From Alishewanella agri BL06 (lineage in GTDB: Bacteria > Pseudomonadota > Gammaproteobacteria > Enterobacterales > Alteromonadaceae), in contig NZ_AKKU01000026.1 of the NCBI RefSeq assembly GCF_000272005.1, positions 186,001-250,000 of the forward strand: a stretch of DNA of 64,000 bases, in the 5' to 3' direction. The notes below the pieces were generated by a model. It searched no databases. It saw only the letters and a program-made list of their open reading frames with translations, and was not told the DNA's origin. Position numbers and translations under genes: made by a program. Below, one piece after another: positions 20,021 through 29,658 of this stretch. How positions within the stretch are numbered: the stretch's first letter is position 1; each line of letters starts with the position of its first letter.

Positions 20021-21358
20021 TTATTGTGTGGTAAGTTTTTTCACCTCAGCTTCAAAGGCCCCTTCGGCCAGCTTAACCGTGACTTTATCACCAGGCGCTA
20101 ACTGCGAGTTACGAGTAACTACCTGTTGCTGAGCATCAAAGGCGATACTATAGCCCCGAGCTAAAGTAGCCAGAGGGCTGACCGTATGCAGTTGTTTACT
20201 CAGTTGTATTAAATTGAATTTATGCTGTTTTAGTTGCTGCAACTGCGCCTGCTGTAAACGCTTTGCCAGCTGCTGTAACTGCAGTTGTTGCTGCTTAATG
20301 GCCTTGGCCGGCGATAAATGCTGCAAGCTTTGTTGTAAATAACTGTGTTGCCGCCGCGCGGTTTGCAGTTGTTGCTGCATCCGCCGTTGCAAACGCAGCT
20401 GTAATTCATCCAGCCGCTGCTGCTGTTGCTCCAGCCGCCGCTGTGGATGCAGTTGCTGCAGCCGTTGTTGCAGTTGCATTAAACGTGGTTGCTGCTGCGC
20501 CAGTTGCCGGCGTACAGCACGGCTAAGGCGTTGCTGCAGCTGTGTTAACGCCGTCAGATACTGGCTTTGGTCCGGTGATACCAGCTCTGCCGCGGCCGAT
20601 GGCGTGGCGGCCCGCACATCGGCGACAAAATCGGTTAGCGCAAAATCAATTTCGTGGCCCACTGCACTGACAATCGGGATCGGACAGTCGGCCACAGCAC
20701 GGGCCAGGGCTTCATCATTAAAACACCAGAGATCTTCAATCGAGCCGCCGCCGCGGCCGATAATCAGCACATCGACTTCGTTGCGTCTTATCGCGGTACT
20801 GAGCATATTTCGAAGCTGGGCAGCGGCGGTTTCCCCCTGCACCTGACAAGGATAAATAATCAGCTCAATTCCCGGCGCCCGGCGCGCCAGCACGGTAATA
20901 ATATCGCGGACGGCGGCACCGGTAGGCGAGGTAATCACCCCCACACGCCGCGGATTGGCAGGTAACGGCCTTTTCCGTTCAGGGGCAAATAAGCCCTCGG
21001 CTGCCAGTTTGGCTTTAAGTTGTTCAAACTGTTGTTTTAACAGGCCAGCACCGGCCGGTTCAATAAATTCGGCCAGCAACTGATATTCACCACGCGGCTC
21101 ATAAACACTAATCCGGGCCCGGATCAGCACTTGCTGACCATTTTGCGGCCTGACAGTGGCATAGCGGTTGGCTTGCTTAAACATCGCTACCTTAACCTGT
21201 GCCGCCTGATCTTTGAGGCTGAAATACCAGTGGCCGGAGGCGGCCGCGACAAAGTTTGATACTTCGCCAACCAGCCATAGTTGCTGAAACTGCAACTCCA
21301 GCGTCAGTCGTACTTCAGAATTCAGGCGTGATACCGTATAAATATCCGGGTTTTGCAT
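20021..21358 (-). CDS. xseA: Exodeoxyribonuclease VII large subunit
   Basis: Large subunit of the single-strand-specific exonuclease VII. N-terminal OB fold (LWLVGEVSNFVAAASGHWYFSLKD), catalytic core with the conserved GRGGGSIEDLWCFNDE and SAVGHEIDFALTDFVAD stretches, then a long Gln/Leu/Arg-rich coiled coil (~265-395) and a C-terminal beta region (LARGYSIAFD). 445 residues. Divergent from guaB, as in E. coli. Confidence 0.95.
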   Translation of the reverse strand: MQNPDIYTVSRLNSEVRLTLELQFQQLWLVGEVSNFVAAASGHWYFSLKDQAAQVKVAMFKQANRYATVRPQNGQQVLIRARISVYEPRGEYQLLAEFIEPAGAGLLKQQFEQLKAKLAAEGLFAPERKRPLPANPRRVGVITSPTGAAVRDIITVLARRAPGIELIIYPCQVQGETAAAQLRNMLSTAIRRNEVDVLIIGRGGGSIEDLWCFNDEALARAVADCPIPIVSAVGHEIDFALTDFVADVRAATPSAAAELVSPDQSQYLTALTQLQQRLSRAVRRQLAQQQPRLMQLQQRLQQLHPQRRLEQQQQRLDELQLRLQRRMQQQLQTARRQHSYLQQSLQHLSPAKAIKQQQLQLQQLAKRLQQAQLQQLKQHKFNLIQLSKQLHTVSPLATLARGYSIAFDAQQQVVTRNSQLAPGDKVTVKLAEGAFEAEVKKLTTQ

Positions 21359-21441
21359 AGCGTCATTCAGTTAAGCAACCAGGCTACTAGTGTACCCAGA
21401 GTGGGGCTACCTGACAAAAAGAAAAAAAGCCTTTGTCCTAA

Positions 21442-22980
<1,539 letters not shown>

Positions 22981-23047
22981 GTTGGCGGTTAGGTAAATTT
23001 AGCGTTTAGGTTAGCTTGGCGTTTTCGCAAAGCCAATACCCGAATCC

Positions 23048-23065
23048 GGCTGGCGCAAGCCAGCC
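23048..23065 (+). other. Hairpin in the guaB-guaA spacer
   Basis: Seven-bp stem GGCTGGC / GCCAGCC closed by a GCAA (GNRA) tetraloop, 21 bases before the guaA start. It may be a processing or pausing element in the guaBA message. There is no T-tract, so it is not an intrinsic terminator. Confidence 0.35.
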
Positions 23066-23086
23066 GCCTGAGCATACAAGGTTACT

Positions 23087-24664
23087 ATGAACAAAAATAT
23101 TCATCATCATCGTATTCTGATCCTCGACTTTGGTTCGCAATATACCCAGCTGATTGCCCGCCGGGTGCGCGAAATCGGCGTTTACTGCGAGCTGTGGGCC
23201 TGGGATGTGACCGAAGCCCAAATCCGCGATTTTAATCCAACCGGTATTATCTTATCTGGCGGCCCGGAAAGCGTTACCGAAGCCGGCTCACCACGGGCAC
23301 CGGCTTATGTATTCGAAGCGGGCGTGCCGGTACTGGGCGTGTGCTATGGTATGCAAACCATGGCAGAGCAGCTGGGCGGTAAGGTGCAGGGCTCAGAGGA
23401 GCGTGAGTTTGGTTATGCCCAGGTCGAAGTGCTGGCGCCAAATGAACTGTTCGCCAAAATTGAAGACCATATCGGCGCTAACGGCAATGCCTTGTTAGAT
23501 GTGTGGATGAGCCACGGCGATAAAGTGGTACAGATCCCAGCCGGTTTTACCACTATTGCCCAAACCCCAACCTGCCCGCATGCCGCCATGGCGGACGAAG
23601 CGCGGCAGTTCTACGGTGTACAGTTCCACCCTGAAGTCACCCATACCCGCCAGGGCCTGCGGATGCTGGAGCATTTTGTGGTGGATATCTGTGGCTGTGA
23701 CAAGCTGTGGACGCCAGCCTCGATTATTGAAGATGCCATCGTACGCTTAAAACAGCAAATCGGTGATGATCAGGTGATCCTGGGCTTATCCGGTGGTGTC
23801 GACAGCTCCGTGGTTGCCATGCTGCTGCACCGTGCTATCGGCAAAAACCTGACCTGTGTCTTTGTTGATAACGGCCTGCTGCGCCTTAACGAAGGCAAGC
23901 AAGTCATGGATATGTTTGGCGATCACTTTGGTTTAAATATTATCAAAGTCGATGCCGAGCAGCGTTTCCTGTCGGCCTTAGCCGGCGTGGATGAGCCGGA
24001 AGCGAAGCGGAAAATTATCGGCCGCGTCTTTGTTGAAGTGTTCGACGAACAAGCGCAAAAGCTGAGCAATGCCAAATGGCTGGCACAGGGCACTATCTAT
24101 CCGGATGTGATTGAATCCGCCGGTTCCGCAACCGGTAAAGCCCATGTGATTAAATCGCACCATAACGTCGGCGGCTTGCCGGAGCATATGAAGCTGGGCT
24201 TAGTCGAGCCACTGCGCGAACTGTTTAAAGACGAAGTGCGCAAAGTCGGTTTAGAGCTGGGCTTACCGTACGATATGCTGTACCGTCACCCGTTCCCGGG
24301 ACCAGGTTTAGGGGTGCGGGTACTGGGCGAAATCAAAAAAGAATACTGCGACTTACTGCGCCGTGCCGATGCAATCTTTATCGAAGAGCTGCATAAAGCC
24401 GATCTGTACAATAAAGTGAGCCAGGCGTTCGCCGTGTTCCTGCCGGTTAAATCGGTAGGTGTAATGGGCGATGCCCGTAAGTACGACTGGGTAATTTCGC
24501 TACGCGCGGTAGAAACCATCGACTTTATGACCGCACACTGGGCACACCTGCCATATGAGTTACTGGGTAAGGTATCGAACCGGATTATTAACGAGATCAA
24601 TGGTATTAGCCGCGTAGTCTACGATATCTCAGGCAAGCCACCAGCAACCATCGAATGGGAATAA
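23087..24664 (+). CDS. guaA: GMP synthase (glutamine-hydrolysing)
   Basis: Converts XMP to GMP with ammonia channelled from glutamine. Class-I amidotransferase domain with nucleophile C86 (GVCYGMQTM) and H/E partners in [12 protein letters not shown]-pyrophosphatase P-loop [13 protein letters not shown]-terminal dimerisation domain ending PPATIEWE. 525 residues. A long palindrome array starts about 50 bases after the stop. The 3' end of guaA is a known insertion hot spot for genomic islands, in keeping with the accessory region that follows. Confidence 0.97.
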   Translation: MNKNIHHHRILILDFGSQYTQLIARRVREIGVYCELWAWDVTEAQIRDFNPTGIILSGGPESVTEAGSPRAPAYVFEAGVPVLGVCYGMQTMAEQLGGKVQGSEEREFGYAQVEVLAPNELFAKIEDHIGANGNALLDVWMSHGDKVVQIPAGFTTIAQTPTCPHAAMADEARQFYGVQFHPEVTHTRQGLRMLEHFVVDICGCDKLWTPASIIEDAIVRLKQQIGDDQVILGLSGGVDSSVVAMLLHRAIGKNLTCVFVDNGLLRLNEGKQVMDMFGDHFGLNIIKVDAEQRFLSALAGVDEPEAKRKIIGRVFVEVFDEQAQKLSNAKWLAQGTIYPDVIESAGSATGKAHVIKSHHNVGGLPEHMKLGLVEPLRELFKDEVRKVGLELGLPYDMLYRHPFPGPGLGVRVLGEIKKEYCDLLRRADAIFIEELHKADLYNKVSQAFAVFLPVKSVGVMGDARKYDWVISLRAVETIDFMTAHWAHLPYELLGKVSNRIINEINGISRVVYDISGKPPATIEWE

Positions 24665-24715
24665 TTTTGGCGTTGTCAAAATCGTAACGCCATTCTAAAC
24701 ACTACCCCAAACCCA

Positions 24716-25064
24716 GGACTCCGGTACGCTAGCCGTACCGGAGTCCATCCTGCGATAGTGATAGCAGCACCAATCTTATCGTTACCCCGATCCAGGACTC
24801 CGGTACGCCCGCCGTACCGGAGTCCATCCTGCGATAGTGATAGCAGCACCAATCTTAACGCTACCTCAAATCCAGGACTCCGGTACGCGCGCTGTACCGC
24901 AGTCCATTCTGCGATAGTGATAGCAGCGCCAATCTCAACGCTACCCCAAACCCAGGACTCCGGTACGCTCGCCGTACCGGAGTCCATTCTGAGATAGTGA
25001 TAGCAGCACCAATCTCAACGCTACCCAAACCCAGGACTCCGGTACGCTTGTCGTACCGGAGTCC
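24716..25064 (+). repeat. Palindrome array A (five copies, period 79-80)
   Basis: Five tandem units, each with a 31-bp palindrome: 13-base arms GGACTCCGGTACG / CGTACCGGAGTCC around a 5-base loop. Copies are at 24716-24746, 24795-24825, 24875-24905, 24955-24985 and 25034-25064. The third has mismatches in its right arm. Spacers of about 48 bases are nearly the same between units and begin ATCCTGCGATAGTGATAGCA. The array is in the same orientation as array C and opposite to array B. It fills the 3' flank of guaA, and open frames through it are repeat artefacts. Confidence 0.95.
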
Positions 25065-25103
25065 ATCCTGCGATATTGGGATTGGAGCTTTAGTTGATGT
25101 AGT

Positions 25104-25160
25104 GGCTAGATTTTGAGCGCCGCTAGTACCGCAGGCCACGAATGGCGCTGATTGTTAGCT
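25104..25160 (-). other. attC-like site 1 (3' of parE)
   Basis: The right-hand box GTTAGCT (25154-25160) overlaps the parE stop codon. Inverted arms AGCGCC / GGCGCT lie at 25116-25121 and 25144-25149. The left box is poor (GGCTAGA, 25104-25110). The TTAGCT of the right box matches the inverse AGCTAA at the far end of the same cassette (25765). It is probably the degenerate last site of the cassette row. Confidence 0.55.
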
Positions 25161-25457
25161 GTGTTCCAGCATAAATGCACGAAGCTGTCGTTCCTCTCGC
25201 ATGACAAAGAGCACAAAAACCCGCTGCTCATCCTCACGATAAAAAATGCGACAAGGTGGAACCACTATCTCCCTGTATACCGAATCTGGTAGCTCAGGAG
25301 GAATCCGCCCGGATTTGGGGAAACTCGCCAAACGTTCTATCTTGTCGAAAATAGCCTTTACCAGATTGCTTGCGGCGGCAGGATTGTCCAACGCAATATA
25401 CTCAGCAATCGCATCCAGTTCCTGGAGTGCTGGCTCTGTCCAGATTATTTCAGCCAT
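25155..25457 (-). CDS. ParE/RelE-family toxin
   Basis: 100-residue toxin of the ParE/RelE fold, either a gyrase poison or an mRNA interferase by family. Typical features are WTEPALQELDAIAEYIALDNPAAA, the basic PPCRIFYRED strand and the end VMREERQL. It overlaps the upstream antitoxin frame by 13 bases. Cassette 1 of the row. Whether it acts on gyrase (ParE) or on ribosome-bound mRNA (RelE) cannot be read from the sequence; the length and central helix favour ParE. Confidence 0.85.
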   Translation of the reverse strand: MAEIIWTEPALQELDAIAEYIALDNPAAASNLVKAIFDKIERLASFPKSGRIPPELPDSVYREIVVPPCRIFYREDEQRVFVLFVMREERQLRAFMLEHS

Positions 25458-25702
25458 TTACTCATTTTCTGTTTGGCCTCACTTTGGCTAAGCGTTCTTC
25501 CTTCAAGTACCGCACGCTCACCCCGAGAAAGTCCCTCAAGCAGCTCAAGCCGACGCTGCATAAATTCATAATCCTGCACATCAACAAGGTATGCAGATGG
25601 CTGACCATGCTCCGTAATCAATACGGGCTCTTTCGACAGGTGCAGATCTGCCAGAATCTTGGTAGCTTGGCGCTTTAGATTCGTAACTAACTCGACTTTC
25701 AT
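25445..25702 (-). CDS. Phd/YefM-family antitoxin
   Basis: 85-residue antitoxin: an N-terminal DNA-binding Phd fold (VTNLKRQATKILADLHLSKEPVLITEHGQPSAYLVDVQDYE) and a C-terminal toxin-binding helix. It precedes and overlaps its toxin gene. A 28-base perfect palindrome just upstream (25723-25750) is a likely operator for autorepression. Confidence 0.88.
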   Translation of the reverse strand: MKVELVTNLKRQATKILADLHLSKEPVLITEHGQPSAYLVDVQDYEFMQRRLELLEGLSRGERAVLEGRTLSQSEAKQKMSKWLK

Positions 25703-25722
25703 AATTTCAACCTATGCTAAGT

Positions 25723-25750
25723 GAAAAGTGATACTATAGTATCACTTTTC
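25723..25750 (-). promoter_or_regulatory. Operator/promoter palindrome of the Phd-ParE module
   Basis: A perfect 28-base inverted repeat with half-site GAAAAGTGATACTA, centred about 35 bases before the antitoxin start. It holds TATAGT near its centre, suggesting that antitoxin binding covers the -10 element. Confidence 0.65.
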
Positions 25751-25764
25751 GAGTGGGCAATCCC

Positions 25765-25845
25765 AGCTAATGCCAGCCATAACCGGACGCAAAAAGCAGA
25801 GCAAAGCGGCGCTTTTTGCGGTCCGAGTTTATGGTATTGTTAGCC
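25765..25845 (-). other. attC-like site 2
   Basis: 81-base imperfect hairpin with boxes AGCTAAT (25765-25771) and GTTAGCC (25839-25845; includes the stop codon of the gene at 25840). Arms pair as CCATAA/TTATGG, CGGAC/GTCCG and GCAAAAAGC/GCTTTTTGC, with unpaired bases between them, which is the attC layout. It is the clearest folded site of the set. Confidence 0.75.
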
Positions 25846-26553
25846 ATTATTATAATCGGTAAAACCAATTTGCTTGAGTATCATTCGCCCAATTGGCGTC
25901 AAATCTCTATACGATACGGATGGCTTCCCGGAAAACTTGTCGAATTCTGGCATACCGGTATTCCTATCCATACGGTAATGAGGCCTAATAAGGCCAATGT
26001 GCTCCAGATGTCCTTTATAGCTATCTTGTAGAGAGGCCTTCTCTATTGTGCGCTCATCCGACCCGAGATGCGCAGGCACTGGCTCAAGGATATTTCTATG
26101 TTTTCCCCTAAACTCTTCGTCGCCACCAATTGTCGGAACCATGAAGAACCTTAGCCAAATAATCTCTTGTTCGTTCAGCTCTTGAAGTAACTTCAAGATG
26201 TATTTTGACTCTGAATATTCAATTGTCTCGTCATCCACCCCATTAGCTACAACGTTGGCAACATACTTTCTACGCTCATCTGTTAATGATCGAGATGCTT
26301 GAACAAAGCCTTCTTCAAATAGATCAATTCCTTCTTCACTTCTCAAGGCGTTGTCGATTTTTTCGCGATCTATACGGGAAAGCCGAGCCTCAAGCTCTTT
26401 AACGTAATTTGTTAATCTATCTACTCTCTGATTTGGTATTAAGTTACCAACTAATTCGGAAAGCAGTGGTCCGGCAAAAGGCACAGTACCCAAAACAGAT
26501 TTGACTGTTGCGACCAAAGCGTCTGTTTTGTCTTGTTTTAAATCATCCGCCAT
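25840..26553 (-). CDS. Helical protein of unknown function (cassette 2)
   Basis: 237 residues. A hydrophobic, Gly-rich N-terminal stretch (VKSVLGTVPFAGPLLSELVGNLIP) comes first, then a coiled coil (RLTNYVKELEARLSRIDREKID) and a helical/winged-helix-like C-terminal part (SYRDLTPIGRMILKQIGF). I recall similar frames as unknowns in integron cassettes and defence settings, but cannot name a family. The ATG at 26553 follows GAGAG; a TTG two codons earlier is possible. The stop codon lies inside attC-like site 2. AT-rich compared with the core genes. Confidence 0.7.
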   Translation of the reverse strand: MADDLKQDKTDALVATVKSVLGTVPFAGPLLSELVGNLIPNQRVDRLTNYVKELEARLSRIDREKIDNALRSEEGIDLFEEGFVQASRSLTDERRKYVANVVANGVDDETIEYSESKYILKLLQELNEQEIIWLRFFMVPTIGGDEEFRGKHRNILEPVPAHLGSDERTIEKASLQDSYKGHLEHIGLIRPHYRMDRNTGMPEFDKFSGKPSVSYRDLTPIGRMILKQIGFTDYNNG

Positions 26554-26582
26554 AGACAAATTGCTCTCGTTGACTACGCCTA

Positions 26583-26618
26583 GGTTAACCGGCGTCCGCG
26601 TTGAACCGACAGTTAGAC
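26583..26618 (-). other. attC-like site 3 (short)
   Basis: Right box GTTAGAC (26612-26618) agrees fully with GTTRRRY. Left box GGTTAAC (26583-26589), or alternatively GCCTAGG from 26578. Arms GGTTAA / TTGAACC can pair. At 36 bases (about 45 with the alternative left edge) it is shorter than usual attC sites, so it may have lost part of its stem. Confidence 0.55.
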
Positions 26619-26619
26619 G

Positions 26620-28458
26620 TCACGCTTTATTTTGCTCTTGCTTTAAATGATCTAGATGTGGTGAGCAGAGCTTGAGAAAGACCGACTTCCATGCTTCTGG
26701 CAGCAAATCAAAATTACCTCCCCAGTTTGCTTGAATGTGCTCGTGAGCCTTGTATGGTTTTTCTTTTTGTGGTGCAGGATATCCAAGGATATCTTCAATA
26801 CACTCCTCAATCATGATTCTTCGCTCATCACCTGTCTGCAAGCGTATTGGCTCATTCATCGCCTCAGCTTTCTCAGTTCCTTTGTCGCGGTCATGCATGA
26901 GTATGTAATTTATATCAAGCGCATTTAAGTATTTTGCTATGGATATCAATACGGCCTTGCCTCTTGCTCGGAGAAACTCGCAGTTGCCAACTACTCTGGC
27001 TTTATCTTCCTTCGATAATCTTTTAATGGTCTCTCTAATTACAACCTCTTCGGTGTCTCCCTCGACGAAAATGCATTTCTTTGCAAAGAACATTCTAGAG
27101 ATGTAGTCGTCTACCTTGAGTAGCATTTTCAGGTTTTGGCGCTCATCTTTTTGAAGACTCTCGAATGCTTTCTCCAAGTTGAAAGAGTGCGTCTTTGAGA
27201 ATTCATCCTCGTCGGAGGTGAATTTTGTGAGGCTAATGCTCTGCTCTGTTCCAAGATTCACCATGAATGGTGAATGTGTTGTGGCCACAATCTGGCAACC
27301 AGTCCCGGCTAGGTCATAGAGCGCATCTCTCATTTGATTCGCGGCCGCAGGGTGAAGGTATATTTCCGGCTCTTCGAAACAAAAAATTGTTGTTCGAGGC
27401 ACATCGGAGTTTTTGTTTACAAAATCATTGGTAAATCTCAAGAGCTGGAATGCGGTAGCTCTGATCATTCCGTGGCCCTGATAGGGCACCGCAGTCTTGA
27501 CGTTGCTTTCCATTTCCACATTGAATAGTGGCTTAATGGATTTTTCAGGTTGATCTAATGATGCACTAACGTGGATGGATGATTCCGGGAATAAGTTGTG
27601 AGTCATTCCGTTTAGATCCTGGATAAGTCTTCCAAAATCTGTATTTCCATCGCTGGGATTTAGTTCTTTGGCTAGTTCGTTAAGGAGTTTTTGCGCCTGC
27701 TCGTAGTTGTTTGATTTTTTCCTTACTTGGTCGAACAGTTCCGTAAGCAGGGAATAGAGGGCTCCATTATTACTGGTTAGCTCCGAAACGCAAGATTCTG
27801 CGGGTATAACTACTACTCGCGGGAGCTTGGAAAGGACATTGCCTGGTATTCCACCAGGGTTTTCAACCCAAGTCGCATCTTCGTCTGTCTTTATGTCCCA
27901 AAGTTGAGGCAAGTCTAGAATTTTTTGCTTCGCTGCGGCCGTAGTTAAGGATTTCTCCAGATCTTGCTCTTCGAAGTGTTCTTTTAAAAACTCCTCGGTG
28001 AAGTCATCCCCTTTGAGGTCATTAATCTTTTTGGCATTCGCGTACTTCTCACTGCGAGTTCTTTCATGCTCAAGCAAGTAGACTTTGGGTTTGGTTTGGC
28101 TTATTGACCAAATTTTTTTGTAAGTAATCGCGTAGCCAGTATCGCCAGGGGTTGGTGGTGCTTTCTTGGTTATCCGCCCACGAAATCCAATCCAATTGTT
28201 GGCATCTTCCGGAATATTGCGGTACTCGGCAATTATTTCAATTTCTTCTGCATATTTATAGGATTCGTCTTCCGGGATGAATGTCTTAGAGTAATCCTCC
28301 CGAGATACATTTGTATTTTTGTGGAGATTATTGAGCGCTGCAAAGACGCTAGATTTACCTGCATTGTTGGAGCCAATCAGGAATGTCGCATCTTTGAAAA
28401 TAATCTTGCAGTTCTTTAGTTTTCTAAAATTCTTGATTTCTACGGAGTGCAGTTTCAT
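26620..28458 (-). CDS. OLD-family ATP-dependent endonuclease (cassette 3)
   Basis: 612-residue ABC-type ATPase with a C-terminal TOPRIM nuclease. Walker A is GSNNAGKS (29-36), Walker B FCFEEPE (359-365), the H-loop ATTHSPF (392-398). TOPRIM residues are E466 (FVEGDTE) and D523/D525 (MHDRDK). Class 1 OLD layout: no UvrD-like helicase gene lies beside it. Relatives act in phage exclusion. GAGG precedes the ATG, and the message leader ends at attC-like site 4. No accessory gene is in its cassette. Confidence 0.87.
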   Translation of the reverse strand: MKLHSVEIKNFRKLKNCKIIFKDATFLIGSNNAGKSSVFAALNNLHKNTNVSREDYSKTFIPEDESYKYAEEIEIIAEYRNIPEDANNWIGFRGRITKKAPPTPGDTGYAITYKKIWSISQTKPKVYLLEHERTRSEKYANAKKINDLKGDDFTEEFLKEHFEEQDLEKSLTTAAAKQKILDLPQLWDIKTDEDATWVENPGGIPGNVLSKLPRVVVIPAESCVSELTSNNGALYSLLTELFDQVRKKSNNYEQAQKLLNELAKELNPSDGNTDFGRLIQDLNGMTHNLFPESSIHVSASLDQPEKSIKPLFNVEMESNVKTAVPYQGHGMIRATAFQLLRFTNDFVNKNSDVPRTTIFCFEEPEIYLHPAAANQMRDALYDLAGTGCQIVATTHSPFMVNLGTEQSISLTKFTSDEDEFSKTHSFNLEKAFESLQKDERQNLKMLLKVDDYISRMFFAKKCIFVEGDTEEVVIRETIKRLSKEDKARVVGNCEFLRARGKAVLISIAKYLNALDINYILMHDRDKGTEKAEAMNEPIRLQTGDERRIMIEECIEDILGYPAPQKEKPYKAHEHIQANWGGNFDLLPEAWKSVFLKLCSPHLDHLKQEQNKA

Positions 28459-28516
28459 TTTTTCCTCTTGGCTTTAAGATGTGTGCGCATGATTGTGCAA
28501 ATAACTTACCAATGAC

Positions 28517-28600
28517 GTCTAACGCCGCCAGCACGCGCGGCTTTGTAGTGAAGGCGAAGCCGCAACGGAAAATACGCCGCCGTGACTTGCTTTGTTAAGT
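28517..28600 (-). other. attC-like site 4
   Basis: Boxes GTCTAAC (28517-28523) and GTTAAGT (28594-28600) both fit the attC consensus RYYYAAC..GTTRRRY, with GC-rich inverted arms between (CGCCGCC..). GTCTAAC is the exact inverse of GTTAGAC at the 3' end of cassette 3, as expected for one cassette. The 84-base length is normal for attC. Confidence 0.8.
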
Positions 28601-28603
28601 CGC

Positions 28604-29488
28604 CTAAACACATATTTTCTGCAAAGCACTATCAATACCAACCACGAGGTTATACTTTGTGTTTAAGGTAAGAGAAAAAATCAAAGCAGGATGTAGTTCA
28701 GATTTCGTAAAGCCTTCTTTGAAATGTTCACCGTCCTCATGGTTTGCAAAAGCAGCTTTCATAATCATAGCTCCTTTCCCTTCGTGTCCCCCTTGTGCAT
28801 AAAGTAACAGGGCTCCCCGCGATTGGTCTGAGTGATAATGCCCTATGTAGGTAATAATGTCTTTTTGCAATTCTGGATGATGGTCCAACTCAAAATTGGA
28901 TAATAGAAACTTCAGTTCAGTTACGAAGGCATCTTCATTGGCATAAAAACACTCTATGGATGTATTAAAGCCATTTCGATACTTAAGTGATATGTCAAAC
29001 ATTCCCGATAGATCTTTCTCTCTATACTTCTCATCAAACTTCCAATGCTTTCCTTCTCTCATTGTTGCTGGAGTTGTTACTTCAAAGAATGAATTCTCCA
29101 AATTACTGAAAATCCAAGAAAGGGTGGTTCCGTATGATTTTAATTTTCTGTCATTTGTTAGTATTGACTGTTGTTTCAATGCTTCTTTAGTTTTACTTTC
29201 TATCTTCCTTGCGTGGCCTGTCCAAATCGCATTGATAAAAAGCCCCAGAATTGTTATCCCAAAGAGAGCCTGAAAAGATATCGCAATCTGAGCAACTGAT
29301 GATGTAGGAATAATGTCCCCATATCCGAGTGTAGTTATCGTCACTACACTGAAATATAGAGCATTAACAGGAGTTAGATCCTTATTTAATTGTCCGTGCG
29401 GTAGGAAGTAATAAAAAATGGCAAAGACGAGTATGCAAGCCACGTAGGAACAGAATAGCGCCTTAATAGATATTGAAACAAATCGCAT
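28604..29488 (-). CDS. Two-TM potassium-type ion channel with large cytosolic domain (cassette 4)
   Basis: 294 residues. TM1 ~6-29, pore helix, selectivity filter TLGYG (53-57, context VVTITTLGYGDI), TM2 ~65-88, then about 200 cytosolic residues that I do not recognise (ending VVGIDSALQKICV). The filter predicts K+ selectivity. A TrkA-N/RCK nucleotide fold is not obvious. Strong Shine-Dalgarno AGGAG. As a lone cassette among defence-like genes, it could be a membrane-depolarising effector or simply a stress channel; this is inference. Confidence 0.8.
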   Translation of the reverse strand: MRFVSISIKALFCSYVACILVFAIFYYFLPHGQLNKDLTPVNALYFSVVTITTLGYGDIIPTSSVAQIAISFQALFGITILGLFINAIWTGHARKIESKTKEALKQQSILTNDRKLKSYGTTLSWIFSNLENSFFEVTTPATMREGKHWKFDEKYREKDLSGMFDISLKYRNGFNTSIECFYANEDAFVTELKFLLSNFELDHHPELQKDIITYIGHYHSDQSRGALLLYAQGGHEGKGAMIMKAAFANHEDGEHFKEGFTKSELHPALIFSLTLNTKYNLVVGIDSALQKICV

Positions 29489-29502
29489 AACTCTCCTTTG
29501 TG

Positions 29503-29594
29503 ACTTAACGCCAGGCTTAAGGGCGGTTTTGTAGCCGCGAAGCGGCGGAAAGGCCGTCCCAGGCCCTAGGGGCGATAACAGCCGATTATTAACT
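29503..29594 (-). other. attC-like site 5
   Basis: Boxes ACTTAAC (29503-29509) and ATTAACT (29588-29594), with an internal CCGCGAAGCGG hairpin at the tip. ACTTAAC is the exact inverse of GTTAAGT at the 3' end of cassette 4. The right half (CCCAGGCCCTAGGGGCGATA..) closely resembles the sequence 3' of higA at 51640-51680. Confidence 0.75.
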
Positions 29595-29658
29595 GTATGT
29601 TTTAAAAAGGCTTGAATGCTTAAGATTCTTCAGCCTCTCTACCACTTGCAGCTTCATG

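Noticed and set aside
24716-25064. CRISPR array
   Set aside because: The spacers are near-identical between units rather than unique, the repeat is a full palindrome, and no cas gene is near. The same holds for arrays B and C.
24676-25139. Minus-strand open frames across array A
   Set aside because: They translate the repeat unit in shifting frames (YRSPGFEV-like strings) and have no ribosome binding site; they are repeat artefacts.
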